64,000 nucleotides of DNA, from assembly GCF_049341065.1 (NCBI RefSeq), contig NZ_JBMPIX010000001.1, positions 470,242 to 534,241 on the forward strand, given 5' to 3'. Shown here in pieces: positions 18,535 to 25,989 of this stretch (its first letter is position 1; the number at the start of each line of letters is the position of its first letter). Below the pieces are notes generated by a model. That model ran no database searches, was not told the origin of the DNA, and saw nothing but the letters and a program-made list of their open reading frames with translations. The translations under genes and the position numbers were made by a program. This DNA comes from Pacificoceanicola sp049341065 (GTDB lineage: Bacteria; Pseudomonadota; Alphaproteobacteria; Rhodobacterales; Rhodobacteraceae).

Positions 18535-19452
18535 TTATGACAGCCCCTGTGCAGTCACTTCGTCCCGGATGGTTTGCATCAGCAGCCCCGCCGTTGCCGA
18601 GACGCCGCGCGCTGCAGGCGTGGTCAGCCCCACCGATCCCATCAGGGCCCCGGCGGCAAAATCCAGCCGGATGACGTCCCCTGCATCCAGTTCCCGCCGC
18701 AACGCGCCAAGGGGATGGCAGGCGATGGCATCGCTCATGGTGATGTAATTGCGGCCAAATTCGAATGACAGGGTTTCGATGAGGTTGGAAAAGCGCTGGA
18801 TGCCCTGTCCAATGACAAAGCGGTCGATCTCGGCCCGGATGATGGTGCCAGAGGTGGGCAAGACAACCTCGTGGCGGTCAATCTCCTGTATGCTCAGGTT
18901 GCGCCTTGAGGCCAGCGGATGCCCGGCGCGGGCGAAAAAGACCAGAGGTTCGGAAAACAGATGCTCGAAATTCATCCCGTGCATGTGCTCGGCAGACAAG
19001 AGCCGGCCAAAGCCGAAGTCGATCTCGCTGTTTGTCAGATAAGTTTTCAACCCTCCGATTGTGGCGGTGAGGAAATTCAGATCGACCTCGGGTTTGATGG
19101 ATTTGAACCGCCGGACGGCTCCGGGCATGATCATGCGCACTACGTTGGGCAGCACATAGGCGGTGACGCGGTGGTCGCCGACTTCGTTGCGCAGCATGTC
19201 AAAGCCACGGTCGAGCTGGTCTATCCCGCCGGAGACATAGGTGAACAGCGTCCGGCCAGCCTCGTTCAGAACCAGCCCTTGGGCGCTTCGGTCAAACAAG
19301 GGCGTGCCGATCTCGTCCTCAAGTTCGCGCAGACTGCGCGAGACACCGGGTTGCACCGTGCCAAGCGCTTCGGCGGCCTTGGTGGCGCTGCCGTGGCGGG
19401 CAACGGCCAGAAAGCAGCGCAGGTGGCGCATTCGGATGTGGGATAACGCCAT
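18535..19452 (-). CDS. LysR-family transcriptional regulator
   Basis: The 305-residue regulator has an N-terminal helix-turn-helix (RMRHLRCFLAVARHGSATKAAEALGTVQPGVSRSLRELE) and a LysR effector domain. The whole looks close to the PcaQ/GbpR subgroup, which senses aromatic or sugar-type ligands. It lies 112 bases upstream of the sulfatase gene on the same strand, so it may govern the sulfatase-TRAP set. The gap between them is AT-rich and could hold the promoter. The ligand is unknown. Confidence 0.9.
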   Translation of the reverse strand: MALSHIRMRHLRCFLAVARHGSATKAAEALGTVQPGVSRSLRELEDEIGTPLFDRSAQGLVLNEAGRTLFTYVSGGIDQLDRGFDMLRNEVGDHRVTAYVLPNVVRMIMPGAVRRFKSIKPEVDLNFLTATIGGLKTYLTNSEIDFGFGRLLSAEHMHGMNFEHLFSEPLVFFARAGHPLASRRNLSIQEIDRHEVVLPTSGTIIRAEIDRFVIGQGIQRFSNLIETLSFEFGRNYITMSDAIACHPLGALRRELDAGDVIRLDFAAGALMGSVGLTTPAARGVSATAGLLMQTIRDEVTAQGLS

Positions 19453-19525
19453 GACAGGGGCCTCTTGCAGATCGTTCGGGGCCCAATGTCACGGCAAAGG
19501 CAACGGGGGGCAATCCCCACATGTG

Positions 19526-20344
19526 TCAGCCCAGCTCCAGCGTCGCGGTGGCGTAGAACGGCGTCTGCGCGCGGGTGGTCAGTGCAGGGCGGTACATCCG
19601 AGCAGTTTCAAAGCTGGGTGCAAAACCGCGATCGATCAACAATTCCGCCAGCCCGGAGGAGGTGTCAGGCAGATCGATATAGAGGCTGCCCGTCGGCAAG
19701 CCTTCGGGGAGGCTGGACAAAAGCGCCAGAGCTGCTTGGGCATCCTGCGCCACCAGCGGGCCGATCTTTACCCCCTCGCGGCAGGCGCGGAAGGTGGCGT
19801 AATCGCCGCCGGGCAACAGGACAGTCTTGCGCGTGGCGGTATTGGTGAACCATGCGCGGGCAAAGCGGGGACGGTCCGCACCGCAGGCGCGCTTGTCTGC
19901 GGCGCAGAGGTGATCCAGATCGGCCGTCGTGGCAAGCCGCGCCAAAGGCTTTTCGGCCTTGGGAAGTGTGCCGTGATAGCGGGTTGTCTTGCCGCTCGAT
20001 TCAAAGCCCGATTTGGCATAATTGGCCTGTTGGTCCGGGACCCCATCCAGCCCAATGCGGCGGGCGCCCGCGTGGGCGATCCCCGCATCCCAGACGGCGA
20101 TCCCGTGACCTTGCCCGCGCCAGTCGGGCGCTGCGATGTACAGCCCGAGAAAGGCAAAGCTCTCACTGTGATTGACCACTGAAACAGCGGCGACCGGCTG
20201 GCCGTCGATCTCATTCAGAAAAAAACCGTCGGGGTCAGCGGCGTAAAACGCCTCGGCATCGTCAAGCCCGGGGTTCCAGCCTTCGGCGGCGGCCCAGTCC
20301 AGCACCATCTTCAGATCGTCCAGGGTCATGCGGCGCGTGGTCAT
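19526..20344 (-). CDS. GNAT-family N-acetyltransferase, two-domain
   Basis: The 272-residue product has an N-terminal GNAT fold with the acetyl-CoA loop DWRGQGHGIAVWD at about residues 74-86 and the following segment GARRIGLDGVPDQQANYAKSGF. A second, weaker GNAT-like half follows (GVKIGPLVAQDAQAALALL to RGFAPSFETARMY), as in YitI/DUF1248-type proteins. It overlaps the GntR gene by four bases, so both are translated together. The acceptor molecule is unknown. It may modify the same compound that the divergent ABC system imports. Confidence 0.87.
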   Translation of the reverse strand: MTTRRMTLDDLKMVLDWAAAEGWNPGLDDAEAFYAADPDGFFLNEIDGQPVAAVSVVNHSESFAFLGLYIAAPDWRGQGHGIAVWDAGIAHAGARRIGLDGVPDQQANYAKSGFESSGKTTRYHGTLPKAEKPLARLATTADLDHLCAADKRACGADRPRFARAWFTNTATRKTVLLPGGDYATFRACREGVKIGPLVAQDAQAALALLSSLPEGLPTGSLYIDLPDTSSGLAELLIDRGFAPSFETARMYRPALTTRAQTPFYATATLELG

Positions 20345-21015
20345 GGGCTGAGGGCCTCTTTCAAGGATTTCGGGGCGGCCTGCACCGACCGCAGGTTCAA
20401 CGCCGTGTGCAGATCGACAAGGTGCGAGCGCATGAGTTCCTCGGCGGCCTGACCGTCGCCTTCGGCGATGGCCTTGATCAGCGCGTCATGGGCGTGGCTT
20501 TCGCAAAGCGCGCTTTCACGCCGCCAATAGAGCGCAATGATCAGCGACGACCGCGCAATAAGGGCTTCGATGAATCTGGCGATGGTAGCCTGTCCGGCGA
20601 TACGTGCGATTTCGATATGAAACAATCCCGACAGATGCAGCGCGCGGCCGTGGTCATTGGCGTGCAGGGCGGCGTGCTCGTCCTCGATATGGCGGCGCAG
20701 TGTGTCGATCTCGGCGGCGGTGGCGTTTTGCGCGGCGCTGCGCGCGGTGCGCGGCTCCAGCAGTTCGCGCGCCTCAAAGACCTCGTGCGCTTCGGTGGGC
20801 GAGGGCTGCGCGACGAAAGCCCCGCGATTGCGCTGGATGGTCACCAGTTGGATATGCGCAAGGCTTTGCAATGCGCTGCGCACGATGGTCCGCGAGACGC
20901 CGTAAATCTCGCCCAGTTCATCCTCGCCCAGCTTTGTGCCCGGGGCGAGGCGATGTTCATGGATGGCAAGGGACAAGGCTCGCGCAACGATCTCGCTTGA
21001 GGCTGAGGGTTTCAT
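20341..21015 (-). CDS. GntR-family regulator with FCD domain
   Basis: The 224-residue protein has an N-terminal winged helix (RALSLAIHEHRLAPGTKLGEDELGEIYGVSRTIVRSALQSLAHIQLV) and a helical FCD ligand domain with the metal-type histidine pattern (HLSGLFHIEIA, CESHAHDALIKAI). It is the first gene of a two-gene unit with the GNAT gene and is divergent from the ABC importer. A perfect ATTGTATACAAT palindrome stands in the intergenic region, so it most likely represses one or both units until its ligand arrives. Confidence 0.93.
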   Translation of the reverse strand: MKPSASSEIVARALSLAIHEHRLAPGTKLGEDELGEIYGVSRTIVRSALQSLAHIQLVTIQRNRGAFVAQPSPTEAHEVFEARELLEPRTARSAAQNATAAEIDTLRRHIEDEHAALHANDHGRALHLSGLFHIEIARIAGQATIARFIEALIARSSLIIALYWRRESALCESHAHDALIKAIAEGDGQAAEELMRSHLVDLHTALNLRSVQAAPKSLKEALSP

Positions 21016-21134
21016 ACAGGTTCACACTACTATTTTGCTTGCCAGCCCGGGCTCCGGGCCGCCTTGGGAATCGGTTTGGCAGAGCGCGCCTTGTATCTCA
21101 ACCCTTGCGATTGTTGTGTGCGGTCCGCTTGCTG

Positions 21135-21146
21135 ATTGTATACAAT
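21135..21146. promoter_or_regulatory. GntR/FCD-type operator palindrome
   Basis: The sequence ATTGTATACAAT is a perfect 12-base palindrome in the 275-base gap between the GntR gene and the ABC importer. TTGTATACAA cores are established operators for FadR/VanR-type GntR regulators. It stands 120 bases upstream of the GntR start and 145 bases upstream of the ABC ATPase start. Autoregulation and control of the importer are inferred. Confidence 0.65.
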
Positions 21147-21290
21147 GTTGCGCACAGAAATTCAGCATCAGCCCGTGCGGTTGCATCAATTTTCATCAAA
21201 CTCAAGCATGTCGGCGGAATGCCCGGCGGCTTTTGTTGCCCGAACTGGGGCAAGTCGCGCTGTTTCTAGCTCAGGACCTTGGAGACGGGC

Positions 21291-22283
21291 ATGACAACGA
21301 CAGCGCAGCGGCAGGATCTGGAACTGGTTTCGGTGACGAAACGCTTTGGCGAGGCTTTGGCGGTTGATACCGTCAGCCATCATTTCAAGCACGCCTCTTA
21401 TACGTGTTTTCTGGGGCCGTCGGGCTGCGGCAAATCTTCGACCCTGCGGATGATTGCCGGACATGAAAGCGTCACGGAAGGGTCAATCCTGCTGGCGGGG
21501 CGCGACATCTCAAAATTGCCACCTGCGCAGCGCGGCACGGCGATGATGTTCCAGAACTACGCCCTGTTCCCGCACCTGAGCGTTCTGGACAACGTGGCTT
21601 TCAGTCAGAAGATGGCCGGGGTGGATGCGCCCACCCGCCGCAAGACTGCGGGTGAGATGCTGGAACTCGTGGACATGACGGCGCTGGCCGACCGTCTGCC
21701 AGACCAGCTTTCCGGCGGTCAGCAACAGCGTGTAGCGCTTGCGCGCGCTTTGATCACGCGGCCGCAGGTGCTGTTGCTCGACGAACCCCTGTCGGCGCTG
21801 GACCCTTTCCTGCGCATCCGGATGCGAAGCGAATTGCGCCGTCTGCAGCAGGAATTGGGGATCAGCTTTGTGCATGTCACCCACGGGCAGGACGAGGCTC
21901 TGGCACTGGCCGATGAGATCGTCGTGATGAACAACGCCAAGATCGAACAGGCCGGTCCCGCGCGTGAGGTTTTCAATGCGCCGAAAACCGCCTTTGTGGC
22001 GCGGTTCATGGGCGGACATAACGTGCTGGCTTTGCCCGAAGGACAATTTGCCATCCGCTCCGATGATGTCGGTCTTGGTGTGCCGGGGCAGGGACAGCAG
22101 GACGCCACAGTCACCGGGGTCGAATACCAGGGCACGCACGTCAGCGTCGCCGCGCGCATTGCCGGCGATCAAGAGGTGATCGTGCTGATGCCGGACCAAC
22201 ACTTTTTTGAGCAACCGAAAAACCCGGGCGACACCGTCGGTCTGATCTGGGACGCCGAAAAACTTCACCGATTGACGGCCTGA
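21291..22283 (+). CDS. ABC importer ATPase, PotA-like
   Basis: The 330-residue ATPase has Walker A GPSGCGKSST, Q-loop QNYALFPHLSV, signature LSGGQQQRVALARAL, Walker B VLLLDEPLSALD and the H-loop HVTHGQDEALALAD. A C-terminal TOBE-type domain follows. I chose ATG 21291 because GGAGACGGGC precedes it; the TTG at 21279 lies at the ribosome binding site. It powers the two permeases downstream. The type is that of putrescine/spermidine or opine importers; the exact substrate is not known. Confidence 0.95.
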   Translation: MTTTAQRQDLELVSVTKRFGEALAVDTVSHHFKHASYTCFLGPSGCGKSSTLRMIAGHESVTEGSILLAGRDISKLPPAQRGTAMMFQNYALFPHLSVLDNVAFSQKMAGVDAPTRRKTAGEMLELVDMTALADRLPDQLSGGQQQRVALARALITRPQVLLLDEPLSALDPFLRIRMRSELRRLQQELGISFVHVTHGQDEALALADEIVVMNNAKIEQAGPAREVFNAPKTAFVARFMGGHNVLALPEGQFAIRSDDVGLGVPGQGQQDATVTGVEYQGTHVSVAARIAGDQEVIVLMPDQHFFEQPKNPGDTVGLIWDAEKLHRLTA

Positions 22284-22322
22284 GACCCAACCAGAGCTGA
22301 GCTTCCAACCAGGAGAGAGACA

Positions 22323-23582
22323 ATGACAAAGATTTCCAGAAGAAACGTCCTGAAGGGCGGCGCGGCCTTTGCAGCGGGCAGCACCCTTGGCGCCCCGATG
22401 ATCTGGGCGCAGAACATCAAGGACGTGACCCTGCGCCAGTTCGGCACCGGGGTGTCGAACCTCAACGAGGTGGCGCAGAAGGTCAAGGAAGACCTCGGCT
22501 TTACGCTTGAGATGACGGCGCTGGATTCCGATAGTGTGACCCAGCGCGCGGCGACCCAGCCGGGCAGCTTTGACATCGCCGATATCGAATACTGGATCTG
22601 CAAAAAGGTCTGGCCGACCGGCAACCTGCAGGCGATGGATACCTCCAAGATCAAGAACTATGACAAGATCGTCGGCATCTTCCGCAGCGGCAAACTGACC
22701 CCCGACAGCGAGATCGCGCAAGGCACTGCGCCGCACACGGTTGGCTTTACCTCCGGTCCGGATGGCACCGATTTCGTGCAGGAAGAATCCGGTTGGATGA
22801 CTCTGATCCCCACGATCTACAACGCCGACACACTGGGCATCCGGCCAGATCTGATCGGCCGCCCGATTAAGAACTGGTCGGAACTGCTGAACCCCGACTT
22901 CAAGGGCAAGGCCTCGATCCTCGACATTTCGTCGATCGGGATCATGGACATGGCGATGGTGGTCGAGTCGATGGGCGAATACACCTACCCGGACAAGGGC
23001 AACATGACCCGTGAAGAGATTGATCTGACGATGAAAATCTTCACCGAAGCCAAGAAGAATGGCCAGTTCCGCGCCTTCTGGAAGTCCTTCGACGAAAGCG
23101 TCAACCTGATGGCCTCAGGCGAGGTGGTGATCCAGTCGATGTGGTCGCCCGCGATCACCGCTGTCAAATCTAAAGGCATCGATTGCGTCTACCAGCCGCT
23201 GGAAGAGGGCTATCGTTCCTGGGGTGGCGGTATCGGCCTGTCGGCGGCACTGACCGGGCTGGAGCGCGACGCGGCCTATGAATACATCAACTGGTACCTC
23301 GATGGCTGGGTCGGCGGCTTCCTGATGCGTCAAGGCTATTACTCGGCCGTGCCGGAAACCTCCAAGAACTACATGTCCGAAAACGAGTGGGGCTATTGGT
23401 TCGAAGGCAAGGAAGCCACCGACACCATCACCTCGCCCTTTGGTGATCCGCTGGCCAAGGCCGGAGAGATCCGCGATGGCGGTTCGTTCTATGACCGCAT
23501 GGGCTCGGTCGCCTGCTGGAACGCCGTCATGGACGAAAACCAGTACATGGTCCGCAAGTGGAACGAGTTTATCGCCGCTTGA
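22323..23582 (+). CDS. ABC transporter solute-binding protein, Tat-exported
   Basis: The 419-residue protein begins MTKISRRNVLKGGAAFAAGS, a twin-arginine signal (SRRNVLK) with cleavage probably after the WAQ segment. The rest resembles PotD-like extracellular binding proteins (family 1), with GWMTLIPTIYNADTLGI, MASGEVVIQSMWSP and the late YEYINWYLDGWVGGFLMRQGY. AGGAGAGAGACA stands before the ATG. It is expected to deliver a small cationic or amide compound to the permeases. Tat export suggests folding before export. Confidence 0.94.
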   Translation: MTKISRRNVLKGGAAFAAGSTLGAPMIWAQNIKDVTLRQFGTGVSNLNEVAQKVKEDLGFTLEMTALDSDSVTQRAATQPGSFDIADIEYWICKKVWPTGNLQAMDTSKIKNYDKIVGIFRSGKLTPDSEIAQGTAPHTVGFTSGPDGTDFVQEESGWMTLIPTIYNADTLGIRPDLIGRPIKNWSELLNPDFKGKASILDISSIGIMDMAMVVESMGEYTYPDKGNMTREEIDLTMKIFTEAKKNGQFRAFWKSFDESVNLMASGEVVIQSMWSPAITAVKSKGIDCVYQPLEEGYRSWGGGIGLSAALTGLERDAAYEYINWYLDGWVGGFLMRQGYYSAVPETSKNYMSENEWGYWFEGKEATDTITSPFGDPLAKAGEIRDGGSFYDRMGSVACWNAVMDENQYMVRKWNEFIAA

Positions 23583-23592
23583 TCGTACAACC

Positions 23593-23615
23593 GGGGGCGC
23601 CAAGTTGGCGTCCCC
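23593..23615 (+). terminator. Intra-operon hairpin after the binding-protein gene
   Basis: Arms GGGGGCGCC and GGCGTCCCC (one G-U pair) pair around an AAGTT loop just 11 bases after the binding-protein stop. There is no U-run. Hairpins at this place usually stabilise the binding-protein mRNA or let only part of transcription continue into the permease genes, matching the need for excess binding protein. The function is inferred. Confidence 0.55.
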
Positions 23616-23635
23616 ATCCTAACCGCCGGGGTCTC

Positions 23636-24499
23636 ATGGAAAGCGTTCTCAAAAACAAGACAGTCAGCGGCTGGCTGATGGTCTCGCCCCTCGCGGCGAT
23701 CCTGATCTTTTTCCTTGTGCTCCCGATCATCATGATCGTCGTGGTCAGCTTTTGGCGCGCCACGGAATTCTCGATCATCCCGGCCTTTGTCTGGGAAAAT
23801 TACCAGTTTCTCTTCGGCTCGGAAGTGACCTACCGGGTGTTTCTCAACACCTTCAAATACGCAGCCATCACATGGGCCCTGACGCTGAGCATTGGGTTCA
23901 CGGTGGCCTATTTCCTGGCCTTCCACGTGCGTACACAGACATGGCAGATCGCGCTTTTCCTGCTGTGTACGATCCCGTTCTGGACCTCGAACATCATCCG
24001 GATGATCAGCTGGATTCCCTTTCTGGGGCGCAATGGCATCGCCAACTCGGCGCTGATCTCATGGGGTGTGGTGGATGAACCGCTTGAGTGGCTTTTGTTC
24101 AGTGATTTCGCGGTGATACTGGCCTTTGTTCACCTTTATACGCTGTTCATGGTCGTGCCGATCTTCAACACGATGATGCGCATTGACAAAAGCCTGATAG
24201 AAGCGGCGCGCGATGCCGGGGCAAATGGCGCGCAGATCCTGTGGAACGTGATCATCCCGCTGACCAAGCCGGGCATCATGATCGGCACGATCTTTGTGGT
24301 CACGCTTGTGATGGGTGATTTCATCACGGTGCGCTTCATGTCGGGCAGCCAGTCGGCCAATGTCGGGCGGCTGATCTCGAATGACATCGCCTTGCTGGCC
24401 TATCCTTCGGCCTCGGCCACCGCCGTTGTTCTGTTGCTGACGGTGCTGATCGTCATCGGCATCCTCTTGCGTTTCGTCGACATCCGGAAGGAGTTGTAA
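23636..24499 (+). CDS. ABC transporter permease, PotB-like
   Basis: The 287-residue membrane protein starts at ATG 23636 (MESVLKNKTVSGWLMVSPL) after the hairpin; the longer frame upstream overlaps the binding protein and is rejected. It has about six hydrophobic helices. The EAA loop that contacts the ATPase reads EAARDAGANGAQILWNVIIPLTKPG. It pairs with the following PotC-like permease. No good Shine-Dalgarno was seen, only a GGGG stretch. Confidence 0.93.
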   Translation: MESVLKNKTVSGWLMVSPLAAILIFFLVLPIIMIVVVSFWRATEFSIIPAFVWENYQFLFGSEVTYRVFLNTFKYAAITWALTLSIGFTVAYFLAFHVRTQTWQIALFLLCTIPFWTSNIIRMISWIPFLGRNGIANSALISWGVVDEPLEWLLFSDFAVILAFVHLYTLFMVVPIFNTMMRIDKSLIEAARDAGANGAQILWNVIIPLTKPGIMIGTIFVVTLVMGDFITVRFMSGSQSANVGRLISNDIALLAYPSASATAVVLLLTVLIVIGILLRFVDIRKEL

Positions 24500-24501
24500 C
24501 C

Positions 24502-25341
24502 ATGGAGCCGCGGTCCCGATCCTTCTACGTTCTCGCCGGATTTTTCGGCCTGTTCCTGCTGTTCCTCTATGGGCCGACTCTGACCATTGCCTTGCTGTCC
24601 TTTCAGGGGCCGCAAGGGGGGCTGACCTTTCCGATGAACGGGGTATCGCTGCACTGGTTCCGCGATCTGTTTGAACAACAGGCGGTGGGCGACATCTGGG
24701 GCAGCTTCAGCCGCAGCCTGACGCTGGGGATCATGGTCATGGTGACGACCGTGGTAGTGTCGGTCATGGGCGGACTGGCGTTTCGAAAACGCTTTGCCGG
24801 GTCGAATGTCCTTTTCTACCTGATCATCACCTCGCTGGTGATCCCGTCGATCCTTGTGTCACTGGGGGTCGGTCTGATCTTTTCTCAGGGCGGGTTGACG
24901 GTGCATTGGGCGACCTCGGGCTTTGGCGCGCAACTGACATGGACCTTGCCCTTTGGCCTGCTGATCATGTTCGCCGTCTTCAACCGCTTTGACAAAAGCT
25001 ATGAAGAGGCGGCGCGCGATCTGGGGGCGACGCCTTGGCAAACGCTGCGCCATGTGGTGCTGCCGATCATCGCGCCTTCACTGATTGGGGTCGCGCTGTT
25101 CGGCTTTACCCTGTCTTACGATGAATTCGCTCGAACGCTGCTGACGGCGGGCAGCTATAACACTCTGCCGCTTGAGATTTTCGGCATGACGACCAATGTC
25201 ACATCGCCGGTTCTTTATGCGTTGGGAACGCTGACAACGGTGTTTTCGCTGGTGCTGATCGGGGTCTTTCTGGGCGTCGCCTTGCTCAGCGCGCGGCGCA
25301 AGGCAAAGGCGGGGTCGGACAAGGGCAAGGGGCTGGTATGA
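24502..25341 (+). CDS. ABC transporter permease, PotC-like
   Basis: The 279-residue protein has an N-terminal membrane helix and about five more. The EAA loop is EEAARDLGATPWQTLRHVVLPIIAPS, and FGFTLSYDEFARTLLTAG follows, typical of PotC-type subunits. It begins 2 bases after the previous permease stop and overlaps the racemase gene by four bases. Together with the ATPase, binding protein and PotB-like subunit it makes a full importer. Confidence 0.94.
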   Translation: MEPRSRSFYVLAGFFGLFLLFLYGPTLTIALLSFQGPQGGLTFPMNGVSLHWFRDLFEQQAVGDIWGSFSRSLTLGIMVMVTTVVVSVMGGLAFRKRFAGSNVLFYLIITSLVIPSILVSLGVGLIFSQGGLTVHWATSGFGAQLTWTLPFGLLIMFAVFNRFDKSYEEAARDLGATPWQTLRHVVLPIIAPSLIGVALFGFTLSYDEFARTLLTAGSYNTLPLEIFGMTTNVTSPVLYALGTLTTVFSLVLIGVFLGVALLSARRKAKAGSDKGKGLV

Positions 25342-25973
25342 TCGTTCTCATCAATCCCAACAGCACCGAGGCGATGACTGCGGCGATGGTGCGGATCGCC
25401 CGTGCCACCGCGCCGCACATGATCATCGAAGGGGTCACGAACGCGGGTGGACCCCCTGCAATTCAGGGGGCCGAAGATGGTGCGGCGGCGGTGCCGAGCA
25501 TGCTCGACCATGTCAAACAGGCCTCGGACAAAGGCGCGCGTGCGATCATCATCGGCTGTTTCGACGACACCGGGCTGGATGAGGCGCGCGAAATCGCCGC
25601 CTGTCCGGTGCTGGGGATTGGGCAGGCGGCCTATCTTCTGGCCTGCGCTTGTGGCGGGCGGTTTTCCGTGGTCACGACTCTTTCGGTTTCGGTCCCGGTG
25701 CTTGAGGGCAACATTCATCGCTATGGGCTGGACAGGCATCTGGCCCGTGTGCGCGCCAGCGAAGTGCCGGTTCTGGCGCTGGAGAGCGATCCCGACAGCG
25801 CGACCCGCCGCGTCCTTGATGAGGTCCGGGCCGCCGAGGCGCAAGACGGGGTCACCAGTGTGGTTCTGGGCTGCGGTGGCATGGGCGACATCGCGGCCAA
25901 AGCCAGCGGGCATTCGCGGGCAATGTTGATTGACGGTGTGCGCGCCGCAACGGTCATGGCCAGCGCCTTGTGA
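25338..25973 (+). CDS. Aspartate/glutamate-hydantoin racemase family protein
   Basis: The 211-residue protein has the family start INPNST, a first catalytic cysteine C74 in IIGCFDDTGLDEAR, and a second, C179, in VVLGCGGMGD. The two-cysteine layout is that of cofactor-independent racemases, closest to hydantoin racemases. As the last gene of the importer operon it probably acts on the imported compound. A hydantoin or related cyclic amide is possible, but other substrates such as allantoin are also known for the family. Confidence 0.9.
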   Translation: MIVLINPNSTEAMTAAMVRIARATAPHMIIEGVTNAGGPPAIQGAEDGAAAVPSMLDHVKQASDKGARAIIIGCFDDTGLDEAREIAACPVLGIGQAAYLLACACGGRFSVVTTLSVSVPVLEGNIHRYGLDRHLARVRASEVPVLALESDPDSATRRVLDEVRAAEAQDGVTSVVLGCGGMGDIAAKASGHSRAMLIDGVRAATVMASAL

Positions 25974-25989
25974 CCGGCGCGCGCCAGAG

